From JAKASV01 sp964595035 (GTDB taxonomy: Bacteria > Babelota > Babeliae > Babelales > Vermiphilaceae), in the NCBI GenBank assembly GCA_964595035.1, contig CAZQNW010000013.1, positions 1 to 22,957 of the forward strand: a stretch of DNA of 22,957 nt. The letters are read 5' to 3'. Both the position numbers and the translations under genes were made by a program. The first letter of the stretch is position 1. Each line of letters starts with the position of its first letter. The notes beneath the pieces were generated by a model. That model was not told the DNA's origin. It ran no database searches and saw nothing but the letters and a program-made list of their open reading frames with translations. Positions 1 through 8,756 of this stretch are shown one piece after another.

Positions 1-1
1 A

Positions 2-67
2 GACCAAGAAGAGAAATGTTTGACTGAATTAGGTGCTCGTGGGGTCGAAATTCGAGCAACATGCTAA
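2..67 (+). CDS. C-terminal tail of an unidentified protein (5' end outside window)
   Basis: An open frame enters from the left edge and gives 21 residues ending in VEIRATC before a TAA at 65-67. It is too short to assign to a family. It would be convergent with the phospholipase gene, whose stop lies 43 bp away. No convincing terminator separates the two: a bulged stem near 61-80 has no T-run after it. The frame could be a chance opening, because 21 codons is weak evidence in AT-rich DNA. Confidence 0.35.
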   Translation, partial: DQEEKCLTELGARGVEIRATC

Positions 68-109
68 AAAAGCTCATGATAATTCCAACCCCCGGAGCAA
101 ATGATCTTT

Positions 110-2188
110 TTAGTTAGGGCCGTTTCTTCTTGTACGATGATAATGTAAAATTGCCTTTCTTATATAATCTCTGTTCAAAAAAACATTATTTTTCATCATA
201 TTGATAACTGTCCTAGCAGTTCTGACGGGGTAAACAAAATTAAGGGTATTACAATGATTTTGAAAACAAGTTCCTACAAAATCAGCTGGAGTTTCTCGGT
301 CGCGTGCATCTTTTGCAAACCTGATGTAAATGACTAATGGTGCGTCTTTGTTATCGCTCATAAATATTCTAAATGCTGTATCGATTCTGTCCCTAAAAGG
401 TGCATTTGGCAGTCGTGCTAAATTTTCATCTTCCGGATTCCGTTCGTCTGTATTGAGATCAGGAAAAGGAAGAGCGTGTGATTGAGCATATTGCGCAGCC
501 TTTATTAATGCATTGCCTTTTTTATTTTCTTGGTCGGCTGATGCATCAACAAAAATAAGGATATCTGCTTTACGGTTGCCATATTCACCGCTGACAGGAG
601 GGTAGGGAAGGTTAAATGCAAGTCCGGCGTCAACCATCTGCATATTTTCTTGTGCTGCAATTTCACTCGTAGGCATTCCAAATGTAAAATTTTTATATGC
701 TGCAGCCGCAATTTGTCTTTGCTCGTCTACAAGTAACAGTGGTTTGCTAAGCCATTCTAGTATACTATCTTTATTTTTAGATAACTCTGAGTAAGCTCTA
801 CCAACATTGAGGGCAAATGCGGAGCCGAATATAGCTAAATTAAGTGCAAGAGGTTGTTCGCAAACGCGATTTGTTGAATTGCCTCCACTAAAATTTCGGC
901 CTAGTGCCCATGATGGTATATACATCCCTGTTGGCCTCGACACACCCGCTGGTGATTTCCCTAGCCATGAAGCTCCAATTTCATATGGGGTAAATTCATA
1001 CCATCTATTTTCAGGTATTACGAGGTCATTTGTTTTTCCGTCAGCCCTGATTGCAGTATAAATAGGAAATGGTAATGCACCTTCCTGGACTCCTGCACTT
1101 TGATGTGACAAATATGTAAAACGTAAATTTTCGGGCATTAGGTATTGCAGAAGATATCCACCATACAGATCAACTGTTGTATAGGGAAGATTATGAGATT
1201 GTTTATAGTAATATGGAGCTGCAAGGGTAGCAAGTACTCCCCAGCTTTTGCTTGTTAGTTCTGAAGGGTTAACCATGTGATCAACTTTAATCTGGTTTAT
1301 CAATGCATCTGAGATGCTACGTATATCCCTTCCGGAGGAAATCCAAGGTCCTATTGCCCATGTTGATCCCGATAATCCACATACATAGGTTATTGCGTCT
1401 AACAAATTGGATTGTTCCAATCCTTGTAATGCGCCGAGTGTGGACAACATCGCGCGAACGCCACCGCCACTAGCGACTACGGCAATATGAGGACAAGGTG
1501 TATCCTGAACAATATTCAAGCATTTGCGGACTATGCTTTCTCTTTTTTGTATGCAGATTTTTTCTTGATCCGATGGAGTATAGCCAGTACGTACTCTTGC
1601 AGGTTCTTCAGGGTTAGGTGGAGGTGGATTGCTATGTTCAAAAGACATTTTATAGGTTTCATTTATCCCGTTCCAAGCATTCCAAAAATTTGGGATACTT
1701 CGCTTTAATAGACTTAACCTTTTTGTGAGGTCTTCGTAAGGGCTTTGAATGTTGGTACTGTATCGGTGTTCTTGGTTTTTTTGCTCGGTGATTCGTCCGA
1801 CAGTTTCCAAAGATAATATATCAGAAGCATCGTAAAAAGTATCAGAATAGACATTCGTTTGTAATTTATTGTTGACTATTTGTGAATACTTATTAATAAA
1901 AACAAGAGGACAGGTTTGATTGGATAGTATTGGCTCATTTCTGCTAAACAGTAGGCATATTAAATCATTTTCTACCCTGTAATTATTTTTTATTATTGTA
2001 ACGACATCGGGAATTTTACTTAAACTGCCGGCGAGAGGTATGACGTCTTTGTCTTGGGTTGTATTGGAAATTATTCTACTGAAATTTATTGGTCCTCTTC
2101 TGCCTAAGAGGGATATATACTCACATTTGATGTTAATACCTTTAAGCTTGGTATTGTCATACCATGATTTTATCTTTCTTGTCAGGCC
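110..2188 (-). CDS. Secreted cPLA2-like phospholipase, C-terminal part (same gene as 2289-2826)
   Basis: This piece holds the catalytic domain of a patatin/cytosolic phospholipase A2 (group IV)-type lipase, a family that cleaves acyl chains from phospholipids with a Ser-Asp dyad. Numbered from a TTG at 1810, SGGG at 114-117 forms the oxyanion loop, GLSGSTW at 145-151 carries the nucleophile Ser147, YEFTPYEIG lies at 271-279, and VDAGLAFNLPYP at 393-404 carries Asp394. All these blocks match cPLA2 motifs. The TTG at 1810 is not a credible start: the frame stays open from it, without a stop, up to the N gap at 2188. Joined to 2289-2826 across the 55-bp overlap, the gene encodes 853 residues, with the dyad at Ser434 and Asp681. 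cPLA2-type enzymes are mainly eukaryotic, and with an exported N-terminus the likely target is host or prey membrane (inference). The family call is firm; the biological role is not. Confidence 0.88.
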   Translation of the reverse strand, partial: GLTRKIKSWYDNTKLKGINIKCEYISLLGRRGPINFSRIISNTTQDKDVIPLAGSLSKIPDVVTIIKNNYRVENDLICLLFSRNEPILSNQTCPLVFINKYSQIVNNKLQTNVYSDTFYDASDILSLETVGRITEQKNQEHRYSTNIQSPYEDLTKRLSLLKRSIPNFWNAWNGINETYKMSFEHSNPPPPNPEEPARVRTGYTPSDQEKICIQKRESIVRKCLNIVQDTPCPHIAVVASGGGVRAMLSTLGALQGLEQSNLLDAITYVCGLSGSTWAIGPWISSGRDIRSISDALINQIKVDHMVNPSELTSKSWGVLATLAAPYYYKQSHNLPYTTVDLYGGYLLQYLMPENLRFTYLSHQSAGVQEGALPFPIYTAIRADGKTNDLVIPENRWYEFTPYEIGASWLGKSPAGVSRPTGMYIPSWALGRNFSGGNSTNRVCEQPLALNLAIFGSAFALNVGRAYSELSKNKDSILEWLSKPLLLVDEQRQIAAAAYKNFTFGMPTSEIAAQENMQMVDAGLAFNLPYPPVSGEYGNRKADILIFVDASADQENKKGNALIKAAQYAQSHALPFPDLNTDERNPEDENLARLPNAPFRDRIDTAFRIFMSDNKDAPLVIYIRFAKDARDRETPADFVGTCFQNHCNTLNFVYPVRTARTVINMMKNNVFLNRDYIRKAILHYHRTRRNGPN
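2134..2188. repeat. 55-bp contig-end overlap, left copy
   Basis: This stretch is identical to 2289-2343 and abuts the N run on its right side. The two copies touch the gap with opposite ends, as expected when an assembler leaves the same k-mer on both contigs. It is an artefact duplicate rather than a biological repeat. Confidence 0.9.
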
Positions 2189-2288
2189 NNNNNNNNNNNN
2201 NNNNNNNNNNNNNNNNNNNNNNNNNNNNNNNNNNNNNNNNNNNNNNNNNNNNNNNNNNNNNNNNNNNNNNNNNNNNNNNNNNNNNNNN
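2189..2288. other. Assembly gap of exactly 100 Ns
   Basis: The run is 100 Ns, a customary placeholder length. Because the flanks share 55 bp, the true distance is probably negative. Deleting the Ns and one 55-bp copy (155 nt in all) leaves one uninterrupted reading frame of 854 codons including the stop. Confidence 0.95.
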
Positions 2289-2343
2289 TAATACCTTTAA
2301 GCTTGGTATTGTCATACCATGATTTTATCTTTCTTGTCAGGCC
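2289..2343. repeat. 55-bp contig-end overlap, right copy
   Basis: This is the exact second copy of 2134-2188 and starts directly after the last N. Both copies read in the same minus-strand frame, GLTRKIKSWYDNTKLKGI, so the join is in phase. Confidence 0.9.
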
Positions 2344-2826
2344 CGCGCTAATTTCTGAATAGAAATTGTAAACACAATTTGTTATCTTTGCATAAGGAAT
2401 ATCCAAGGGTTTGCCAAAGGGGTGCAGAGCGCTTCTTTCAACAACAACCGGATCAATAAGAATAAGTGAATGTATAGTGCCACTATGTTTTTTTATGGCT
2501 TCAAATACAGCCAATGAATTATTGCCTGTGGCGAGAATTACGATGTGTTCTAAACCGATATTTGCAAGATGACCGGAGATGTTTTCAGCGTTGAGGCTTA
2601 CATGAATTTGTCTTTGCCGGTCAGCTTCAAAGCCGAGTGATATGTTAAATTGTTCGCCATAACTATTAATTAGTTCGCTGAGCTTAGTTTTTTCTGAATC
2701 TTGGCATGCAAGAATATAATGTACATCACCAACCGGTACAGCAGCAGCTAAAGATTTATTGGTTGGTACCATTGTAAACAAGACTATAAATATAAGCAAT
2801 TTGGTAAGAGTATAATTTTTATTCAT
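2289..2826 (-). CDS. Secreted cPLA2-like phospholipase, N-terminal part with signal peptide and degenerate hydrolase-like domain
   Basis: The start at 2826 is well supported: AAGGAG lies at 2834-2839 with seven bases between it and the ATG. Residues 1-29 form a signal peptide (Lys/Asn start, hydrophobic core, LAAA end), so the protein is exported. Residues about 33-130 resemble an alpha/beta-hydrolase core: a strand-elbow-helix segment HIVILATGNNSLAVFEA, then SLILIDPVVVE at 120-130. The nucleophile position of the elbow is Asn103 instead of Ser, so this domain is probably not catalytic and may bind lipid or regulate the phospholipase (inference). The frame runs into the gap and continues in phase at 2188 into the phospholipase domain. 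What is seen is the signal peptide and the motif pattern. The fold assignment is tentative. Confidence 0.8.
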
Positions 2827-2877
2827 AAGACGTCTCCTTCTTTTACGTTATGAAGAAAAAAATAATTTCAAAACAGG

Positions 2878-2883
2878 ATTATA
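2878..2883 (-). promoter_or_regulatory. Candidate -10 box for the phospholipase gene
   Basis: On the minus strand this reads TATAAT, preceded by GG, about 52 bp upstream of the start codon. No good -35 hexamer lies 16-18 bp upstream; the area is A/T-rich. The rest of 2827-3051 shows nothing else I can name. Confidence 0.3.
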
Positions 2884-3051
2884 CCTAACGATTTAATTTT
2901 ATAAAAAATCATATCGTGATTTCAATAAAAAATAAAAAATTAAATATATAACGGCTATACAATGTCATATGGATCGTTGGTCTTAATTTATGGAGATGAT
3001 TTAATCTAACGTGAGGGTGATAATTGTTAAATTAGCCTTGTTTATAGGATT

Positions 3052-4002
3052 TTATGCAAGGGCATTAGCAAGTATCTTAATAGACCCTGCTGAGCTGAAT
3101 AGTTTAATGTCAGCTTCCCCTGTTCCTAGTGTGCCTTCAATATTTTTCTGTATTTGATTCCATGCTTGGGTATTTAACTTTGTTGTTTGTGAAGCTAATG
3201 TGACATAATGGTCTGAAAATATTTTTCCCTTTTTTGCGTGAGCGGTTAAATGCGCATTGGTGTCTTGAGGCAGTGATACCTGTAATGTGCCGGCTGCATT
3301 AAGGTTGATTGAGCTTGTTGGAGCGATATGTGCTGCGTGTAAACTGATTGATCCGTTTGCTGTTGTTGCAGCTACTGATTGTTTTGCATCATTAATTGCT
3401 ATGTTGCCATTTGTGGTGGTTGCTTGAATTGTACCATGTGATTGTTCAATTTTTATTGAACCATTTTCTATGACCTGAGCAATAATTTTATTAGTAACAT
3501 GAGCGATTTCTATCGTTCCGTTTTCTGTTGTTGCCCATACTTGTCCGTCAAAGCGTTTTACTTTAATAGTTCCCTTGTTTGTTTTTAATCTGACGGCCAT
3601 GTGCTTTGGAACCATGAGTGTATAATCTACAGAACCTTTAACTGATTCTTCGGCAAAAGTAGTAACAAGACGAATAATATCAGGGTCTGAGGTGTCAACT
3701 TTGATGGTTATTTTTGCGAGGTTGTCTTTGGAGGCTTTTTTAAGGGCTTTGAATGATATAATATCTTGGTTCCAGTCTGTTTTTATTTTGATCATTCCTT
3801 GATTGTTTTCAATAACGAGTGTTTTTTGTGTGGAGCGTGGAATGTCCTGTTGGACGATTTCTGTTCTTGTATTAGCTCCGAACAAAGAGGCTATCTTTTC
3901 TTTTGTTTGCGATAACATGGTGTTTATGGAAAATGCTGAGATGTTAAAATAGGTTGCCGTTATGCTGAGGAATGTTAGGATAGATAATGTTGACGTCTTC
4001 AT
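3052..4002 (-). CDS. Exported DUF4097-like beta-repeat protein
   Basis: I start the protein at the ATG at 4002 (316 residues). It has AAGGAG just upstream and opens with a signal peptide (MKTSTLSILTFLSITATY, ending near ISA). A longer frame from 4083 would add 27 residues but would run into the divergent cca gene. After a linker, the body is a run of short beta-strand units of about 18-20 residues carrying the motif NG-(T/S/N)-I-x-I, for example ENGTIEI, ENGSIKI, TNGNIAI and ANGSISL. This is the look of the DUF4097 / putative-adhesin family, which folds as a beta-solenoid-like sheet. Function in that family is poorly defined; a cell-surface or periplasmic role is inferred from export. No membrane anchor or catalytic motif is visible. 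Confidence 0.75.
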   Translation of the reverse strand: MKTSTLSILTFLSITATYFNISAFSINTMLSQTKEKIASLFGANTRTEIVQQDIPRSTQKTLVIENNQGMIKIKTDWNQDIISFKALKKASKDNLAKITIKVDTSDPDIIRLVTTFAEESVKGSVDYTLMVPKHMAVRLKTNKGTIKVKRFDGQVWATTENGTIEIAHVTNKIIAQVIENGSIKIEQSHGTIQATTTNGNIAINDAKQSVAATTANGSISLHAAHIAPTSSINLNAAGTLQVSLPQDTNAHLTAHAKKGKIFSDHYVTLASQTTKLNTQAWNQIQKNIEGTLGTGEADIKLFSSAGSIKILANALA

Positions 4003-4027
4003 AGAACTCCTTAATAACAAGGATGAA

Positions 4028-4033
4028 TATAAT
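4028..4033 (+). promoter_or_regulatory. Candidate -10 box in the 48-bp divergent intergenic region
   Basis: TATAAT lies 17 bp before the cca start codon. The surrounding GAATATAATC is nearly palindromic, so the same block could serve the divergent DUF4097-like gene as TATATT on the minus strand. No clear -35 box is seen for either direction. Confidence 0.35.
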
Positions 4034-4050
4034 CTATATGGTACCTTATT

Positions 4051-5478
4051 ATGAAGTCTACAAAAATTATTACTAAGATTCAAAGAGCTGTACGTACTAT
4101 CATGGAACAGTATGGTTTAGTATGTACTATTGTTGATGATATTGGCAATCACGGAGGAACGGCATATCTTGTTGGCGGTGCGGTACGTGATCTTGTGTTG
4201 GATAAGCCTCTTAAAGATCTGGATATCGAGGTGCATGGGCTTACCTTAGAATCGGTTAAAGCAATTCTTGAAATGTATGGGTTTGTGGATCTTGTTGGAA
4301 AGTCATTTGGTGTTTTGCGTGTCCGTAACCTCGATGTTGATTGGTCGTTGCCAAGAACAGACAGTGTAGGGCGCAAACCAACGGTAAGCATTGACCCTCA
4401 TATGGGCATAGAGGCAGCGCTGAGACGGCGTGATGTAACGATGAATGCTATGGCGTTGGATCTTCATACCTTTCAATTAATTGATCCGTTTAATGGTCTG
4501 GCAGATATTGAAGAGCGAAGATTGAGAACGCCGGACGTTACATTTTTTGTGGAAGATCCATTGCGATTTTATAGAGTTATGCAATTTATCGGGCGTTTTG
4601 AAATGATGCCCGATGATGAACTTAATGGGGTATGCGCGAAGATGAGTCTTAAGGGTCTTTCTCGAGAGCGTATATGTGATGAATTTGAGAAATTATTATT
4701 AAAATCAGCGCGACCTTCATTAGGGCTGCGTTGGCTTGTATCAATTGGTAGAATACGTGAATTGTTACCGGAACTGGGTGCGTTACTTACGGTCGAGCAA
4801 GACCCCGGTTGGCATCCTGAAGGGGATGTGTTTGAACATACCATGCAAGTTGTTGATGCTGCCGCACAGCTGCAATATAGCAGTAAGCGTGAAAAACTTG
4901 TGATTTTACTGGCAGCATTGTGCCATGATGTAGGTAAAGCTATTCGGACCAAAATATATGATGGTCATATTGCAAATTTAGGGCATGCGCAGGCAGGTAT
5001 TCCCATTGCAAAAAAGTTGCTTTCACGTATTACCTTAAAAAAAGATCTTATTCCCGCAGTGTTAAAGCTTGTCGATTATCACATGGCTCCATTTCTTTTT
5101 ATTAAAGATAATGCCGGGCCTGCCGCATACAAAAGATTAGCAAAAAAATTAAGCCCCGATGTGACAATTGAGATGCTCGCAAAACTTGCCCGTGCAGATC
5201 GCATGGGCCGTAATCCTCAAAAGGGAGCCCCATTGCCTCAGAATGGTGAGGATGATATTACATTATTTTTAGAGCGAGCTCGTGAAGTTCTTGTTGCAAC
5301 GCAGCCGGAACAAGCATTATTACAAGGACGGGATTTTTTAGATGTTGTAGCTCCCGGCAAAGAGCTTGGAGTATGTGTTGCTCGAGCATATGAATTACAG
5401 ATTGACCAAGGAATCAAAGACAAGGATCAACTTAAAAAAATGGTACTTGATGAGTATATTAAAGGCCTTATTACGTAA
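4051..5478 (+). CDS. cca: CCA-adding enzyme (tRNA nucleotidyltransferase) with HD domain
   Basis: This enzyme adds or repairs the 3'-CCA of tRNAs using CTP and ATP. It is a class II nucleotidyltransferase: VGGAVRD at 41-47 binds the nucleotide, DLD at 56-58 supplies the metal-binding Asp pair, RRRDVTMNA at 125-133 and EDPLRFYRVMQF at 168-179 are the next family motifs. The C-terminal half is an HD domain: His263 in FEHTMQ, then CHDVGKA at 291-297 with the HD pair 292-293, plus H344 in VDYHMAP. The length of 475 is normal for the HD-containing form. Poly(A) polymerase is the nearest alternative; the HD domain favours CCA activity. The start has no obvious Shine-Dalgarno sequence, and Met18 is a second possibility. 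It diverges from the DUF4097-like gene and is followed after 92 bp by lemA. Confidence 0.9.
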   Translation: MKSTKIITKIQRAVRTIMEQYGLVCTIVDDIGNHGGTAYLVGGAVRDLVLDKPLKDLDIEVHGLTLESVKAILEMYGFVDLVGKSFGVLRVRNLDVDWSLPRTDSVGRKPTVSIDPHMGIEAALRRRDVTMNAMALDLHTFQLIDPFNGLADIEERRLRTPDVTFFVEDPLRFYRVMQFIGRFEMMPDDELNGVCAKMSLKGLSRERICDEFEKLLLKSARPSLGLRWLVSIGRIRELLPELGALLTVEQDPGWHPEGDVFEHTMQVVDAAAQLQYSSKREKLVILLAALCHDVGKAIRTKIYDGHIANLGHAQAGIPIAKKLLSRITLKKDLIPAVLKLVDYHMAPFLFIKDNAGPAAYKRLAKKLSPDVTIEMLAKLARADRMGRNPQKGAPLPQNGEDDITLFLERAREVLVATQPEQALLQGRDFLDVVAPGKELGVCVARAYELQIDQGIKDKDQLKKMVLDEYIKGLIT

Positions 5479-5570
5479 CTTTGGGACTATTTTTTGATTA
5501 TTTATTTGATATACTGATTGTGGTTTTTTATAGCTACATCTGTTCAATCTAACCCATAAGGAGTTTTATT

Positions 5571-6137
5571 ATGACGACTCTCATGATTGTTGGACTTGTA
5601 TTTCTTGTTATAGTTGTTTCTTCTGTTGTATGGGTAATAGGTGGTTACAATGCTCTTATTCGATTAAAGAATCTTGTTGACGAAGGTTGGAGCGGAATTG
5701 ATGTGCAGCTTAAGCGTCGCTATGATCTTATTCCCAATCTTGTTGCTGTAGTAAAACAATATAGTATTCACGAACAATCAGTTTTGGAAAATGTTACAAA
5801 ATATCGTTCGGTTGCAATGAGTGCAACAACAGTAGCAAGCAAATCAGAAGCTGAAGCCGGGTTAACTCAGGCATTAAAGACCTTATTTGCGGTTTCTGAG
5901 AATTATCCTAATCTCAAAGCAAATGAAAATTTTATGTCGTTACAAAAGTCGTTGATGGATATTGAAAACGATATTCAGCTTGCTCGTCGTTATTATAACG
6001 GTACGGTGCGTAACTATATGAGTGTTAAGATGTCATTTCCAACAAACATTATAGCTTCAATTTTTAGTTTTGCGCCGGCTTCTTATTTCGAGCTTACAGC
6101 GTCTGAACAACGTGAAGCACCACAAGTTAAATTTTAA
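5571..6137 (+). CDS. lemA: LemA family membrane protein
   Basis: This is a 188-residue protein with one N-terminal membrane segment (about 4-26), followed by the family signature NLVDEGWSGIDVQLKRRYDLIPNLV (34-58) and a long helical bundle with LMDIENDIQLARRYYNG near 128-144. LemA proteins are membrane-tethered helical proteins whose exact role is unresolved. They are often encoded beside DUF2207 or TPM-domain proteins, as here, where the DUF2207 gene follows after 15 bp. AAGGAG lies seven bases before the ATG. The pair is likely co-transcribed (inference). Confidence 0.9.
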   Translation: MTTLMIVGLVFLVIVVSSVVWVIGGYNALIRLKNLVDEGWSGIDVQLKRRYDLIPNLVAVVKQYSIHEQSVLENVTKYRSVAMSATTVASKSEAEAGLTQALKTLFAVSENYPNLKANENFMSLQKSLMDIENDIQLARRYYNGTVRNYMSVKMSFPTNIIASIFSFAPASYFELTASEQREAPQVKF

Positions 6138-6152
6138 TGAAGAACTTTTATT

Positions 6153-7922
6153 ATGATGAATCAGATGCGCAGGGCTTTAGCTCTATGTGTATGTTGGTTA
6201 TGTCTACCTTATGTATATTCGTATGAACGTATTCTTAATTGGAACTCTGATATAACAGTACAGTCGGACGGTAGTATGCGTGTTATTGAGCGCATAGTTG
6301 TTAATGCCGAAGGCAGAAAAATTAAATCGGGGATTAAACGAAGTTTCCCTACGCAATACAAAAATAAGGTAGGGTTTCGTTTTTCTGTACCTTTTACTAT
6401 AGAGGACGTTCTGCTTGATGGCGGTAAGGTTCCATATAAGATTGTAGAACATCATAATGGCATAACAGTGTACATAGGTGAAAAAGAACGGTTTGTTAGC
6501 CCCGGAGTACATGCGTATACTATTGCTTACAATACAGACAAGCAATTAGGTTTTTTTGATGGTTATGATCAATTGTATTGGAATGTAACCGGGATCGATA
6601 ACCCATTTGAGGTAGAAAGTGCTTCGGTACAGGTACGTATTCCAAAGACGATGTTGAACGGAGCCATGGTTTTGCCCCATATGTTGCATATTGAAGCTTA
6701 CACGGGTGATGCAGGATCTCAGGAGCAAAATTATAAAGCATATATTGGTTCTGATGGGGTTGCTTATTGTGCAACGACACAGGTGCTGCGTCCTTATGAA
6801 GGGCTGACCATTGTTGTGAATTGGCCTAAGGGTGTAGTTGAAGAATATTCAAGATTTTGGGTATATGTAAAAAGTAATCTTCATTTAGTGCTCCTTCTTT
6901 TTGCTTTGCTTTGTGTTTGTGGGTGGTATATTGGGGCTTACTACATGAGTCGCAAGCATATTAAAATAGGAACGGTTATTCCTCTATTTTATCCGCCGGA
7001 TGATGCTGATCCTGGAGCGTTGCGTTATGTCGAAAAGATGGGTTATGATAGCAAATGTCTGGCATCAAATATTGTGCAGATGGCAGTGCATGGGTTATTG
7101 GTAATAGAGCATGTTCCAGGAAAATTTTTTTCGAATGATCATTATATTTTAAAAAAACGTCAAGATGTTTCGGTCGAAGCAACATCATTAGAAGCTGCCT
7201 TAATGCAGATTTTGTTTGGAAATTCGGACACATGTTCGTTGTTATCTGTTAATCAAGAAAAGCTTAATAATGCAAAAACTCTTGTATCAAATACGTATGA
7301 GCTTAGATATGCTGTTGATTACTTTAAATCTAACAGCGAATATATAAGCATTGCGGTGCTTATATCAATTGTTGCAGGGTTACTCGCACTAGGTATAGTA
7401 CCGGGTTGCTATAAAGATACATTGTTTATAGTACTTATGGGTATTCATGCAATGATTCATATTGTTATGAGTATTATATTGCCGAATTACTCTCAAGCAG
7501 GGCAGAAATTTAAAGAAGAGATTGATGGTTTCAAGATGTTTCTTGGTACAACAGAAACTGAACGGCTAAAAACTGTAGGGACTCCGCCAACACAAACCCC
7601 CGCATTATACGAGTCATATTTGCCGTATGCTATAGCGCTTGATGTTGAAGAACAATGGTCACATAAATTTGTTCCTGTATTTAAACATTTAGAACAGATA
7701 GGACAAGCATATCAACCTGTATGGTTTAATCCGAGCCATCCGTTTATGCCGAGTGATTTATATTTCTTGGGGGCAGGCTTTGGGCGTTCTTTTGATCAGG
7801 CTCTTGTATCTGCATTGGAACCGATAGCCTCTTCTCATACTCCTCCGGGTTCCTCATCAGGTTCAGGAGGTAGAGGATATTCCGGTGGAGGTGGTGGCGG
7901 TGGCGGTATCGGTGGTTGGTAG
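6153..7922 (+). CDS. DUF2207 membrane protein with glycine-rich tail
   Basis: The 589 residues match the DUF2207 layout. A signal peptide covers residues 1-23. An extracytoplasmic beta-rich domain (about 24-230) contains RILNWNSDITVQSDGSMRV and LYWNVTGID. A membrane segment lies at about 243-264. A cytoplasmic portion with YPPDDADPGALRYV (280-293) follows, then two close membrane segments at roughly 395-445, and a C-terminal tail with a run of eight glycines ending GIGGW. The tail is typical of this family and of neighbouring LemA/TPM systems. The biochemical function is unknown. The start has only a weak purine stretch upstream; the adjacent second Met is equally possible. No terminator is evident before the tol promoter region. 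Confidence 0.87.
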   Translation: MMNQMRRALALCVCWLCLPYVYSYERILNWNSDITVQSDGSMRVIERIVVNAEGRKIKSGIKRSFPTQYKNKVGFRFSVPFTIEDVLLDGGKVPYKIVEHHNGITVYIGEKERFVSPGVHAYTIAYNTDKQLGFFDGYDQLYWNVTGIDNPFEVESASVQVRIPKTMLNGAMVLPHMLHIEAYTGDAGSQEQNYKAYIGSDGVAYCATTQVLRPYEGLTIVVNWPKGVVEEYSRFWVYVKSNLHLVLLLFALLCVCGWYIGAYYMSRKHIKIGTVIPLFYPPDDADPGALRYVEKMGYDSKCLASNIVQMAVHGLLVIEHVPGKFFSNDHYILKKRQDVSVEATSLEAALMQILFGNSDTCSLLSVNQEKLNNAKTLVSNTYELRYAVDYFKSNSEYISIAVLISIVAGLLALGIVPGCYKDTLFIVLMGIHAMIHIVMSIILPNYSQAGQKFKEEIDGFKMFLGTTETERLKTVGTPPTQTPALYESYLPYAIALDVEEQWSHKFVPVFKHLEQIGQAYQPVWFNPSHPFMPSDLYFLGAGFGRSFDQALVSALEPIASSHTPPGSSSGSGGRGYSGGGGGGGGIGGW

Positions 7923-8011
7923 ATTGTAAGTACTGTTTCTTTTAAAGATTATACGTTGTGGGATTATGGTTGCCGAAGTTCTTTATTTGAGGTGACTATA
8001 CATGGTACACT

Positions 8012-8041
8012 TTGTACGATTTGTTAATAAGACTGTTATAT
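8012..8041 (+). promoter_or_regulatory. Candidate promoter for the tol operon
   Basis: TTGTAC and TTATAT are separated by 18 bp. Transcription would start near 8048, which leaves a very short leader before the AAAGG ribosome-binding site and the ATG at 8061. The match is moderate. Confidence 0.3.
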
Positions 8042-8060
8042 GTAAAGAAAGGTATAGTGC

Positions 8061-8756
8061 ATGAAAGACATGTTATTAGGTAATTCGCTGTGGACTTTGG
8101 TTAAACAATCTGATGTTGTTACAAAAATAGTTTTGTTAATACTTTTGTTCATGTCTATTTTTTGCTGGGCGATTTTTTTCTACAAGATCATTATGTTTAG
8201 AATCAAGCGTAGACAACTGCTTGAAGCACTTCCTTCTTTAAAGCGTGTGACGAGTATTGAAGGGCTTATTACTGTAGCAAATAGATTTGCTAATACATTG
8301 CCCGGATATGTTGTATCTAAAAGCCTTATTGAGTTTAAACATGTGATGCAGGGTGATGACGGGATCAAAAATATTGTGACGCAGGATTCGCGTGAACAAA
8401 TTGCCGGTGCCGTTGATCAGGTTGTTCTTGATCTTGTTGCCACAGAAGAATCTTATCTTCCATTTTTGTCTGTTTCTGCGGCCATTTCACCATTATTAGG
8501 ATTATTCGGTACTATCTGGGGATTGGTTGATTCCTTTGTCAAAATTGGTCAGATGCAGTCAGCAGATATTGCTACAGTTGCACCGGGTATTGCCGAAGCT
8601 CTTATTACGACGCTTGCGGGCCTTATGGTCGCAATCCCAGCTTTAGTAATGTATCATTACTGTATTAATCAGGTTAGGTGGATTGAACGCCAACTGTATG
8701 TATGTGCAGATCAGATTGATGATATCATGAGAAGCATGTGTATAAAGGAGAATTAA
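8061..8756 (+). CDS. tolQ: TolQ, proton channel subunit of the Tol system
   Basis: This is a 231-residue member of the MotA/TolQ/ExbB proton-channel family. It has three membrane segments: about 21-42, 134-158 and 174-198. The family block SPLLGLFGTIWGLVDSF (143-159) carries Thr151, and VAPGIAEALITT (173-184) is closer to TolQ than to ExbB. TolQ and TolR form the inner-membrane motor that uses the proton gradient to energise TolA during outer-membrane constriction at division. AAAGG precedes the ATG, and the stop codon abuts the tolR start. The operon order tolQ-tolR-tolA-tolB supports Tol over Exb. Confidence 0.92.
   Translation: MKDMLLGNSLWTLVKQSDVVTKIVLLILLFMSIFCWAIFFYKIIMFRIKRRQLLEALPSLKRVTSIEGLITVANRFANTLPGYVVSKSLIEFKHVMQGDDGIKNIVTQDSREQIAGAVDQVVLDLVATEESYLPFLSVSAAISPLLGLFGTIWGLVDSFVKIGQMQSADIATVAPGIAEALITTLAGLMVAIPALVMYHYCINQVRWIERQLYVCADQIDDIMRSMCIKEN

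Noticed and set aside
50..85. Stem around CATGAGC / GCATG with a T-run between gene ends.
   Set aside because: The T-run is in the loop, the stem is bulged, and no T-run follows on either strand.
2040..2291. Plus-strand frame running into the N gap.
   Set aside because: It lies antisense to the in-phase phospholipase frame and is created partly by the Ns.
4002..4083. N-terminal extension of the DUF4097-like protein to an upstream ATG.
   Set aside because: The extension overlaps the divergent cca gene, has no ribosome-binding site, and would bury the signal peptide behind 27 residues.
7865..7919. Glycine-codon run at the end of the DUF2207 gene as a simple-sequence repeat.
   Set aside because: It encodes the glycine-rich tail typical of this family, so no separate repeat element is needed.
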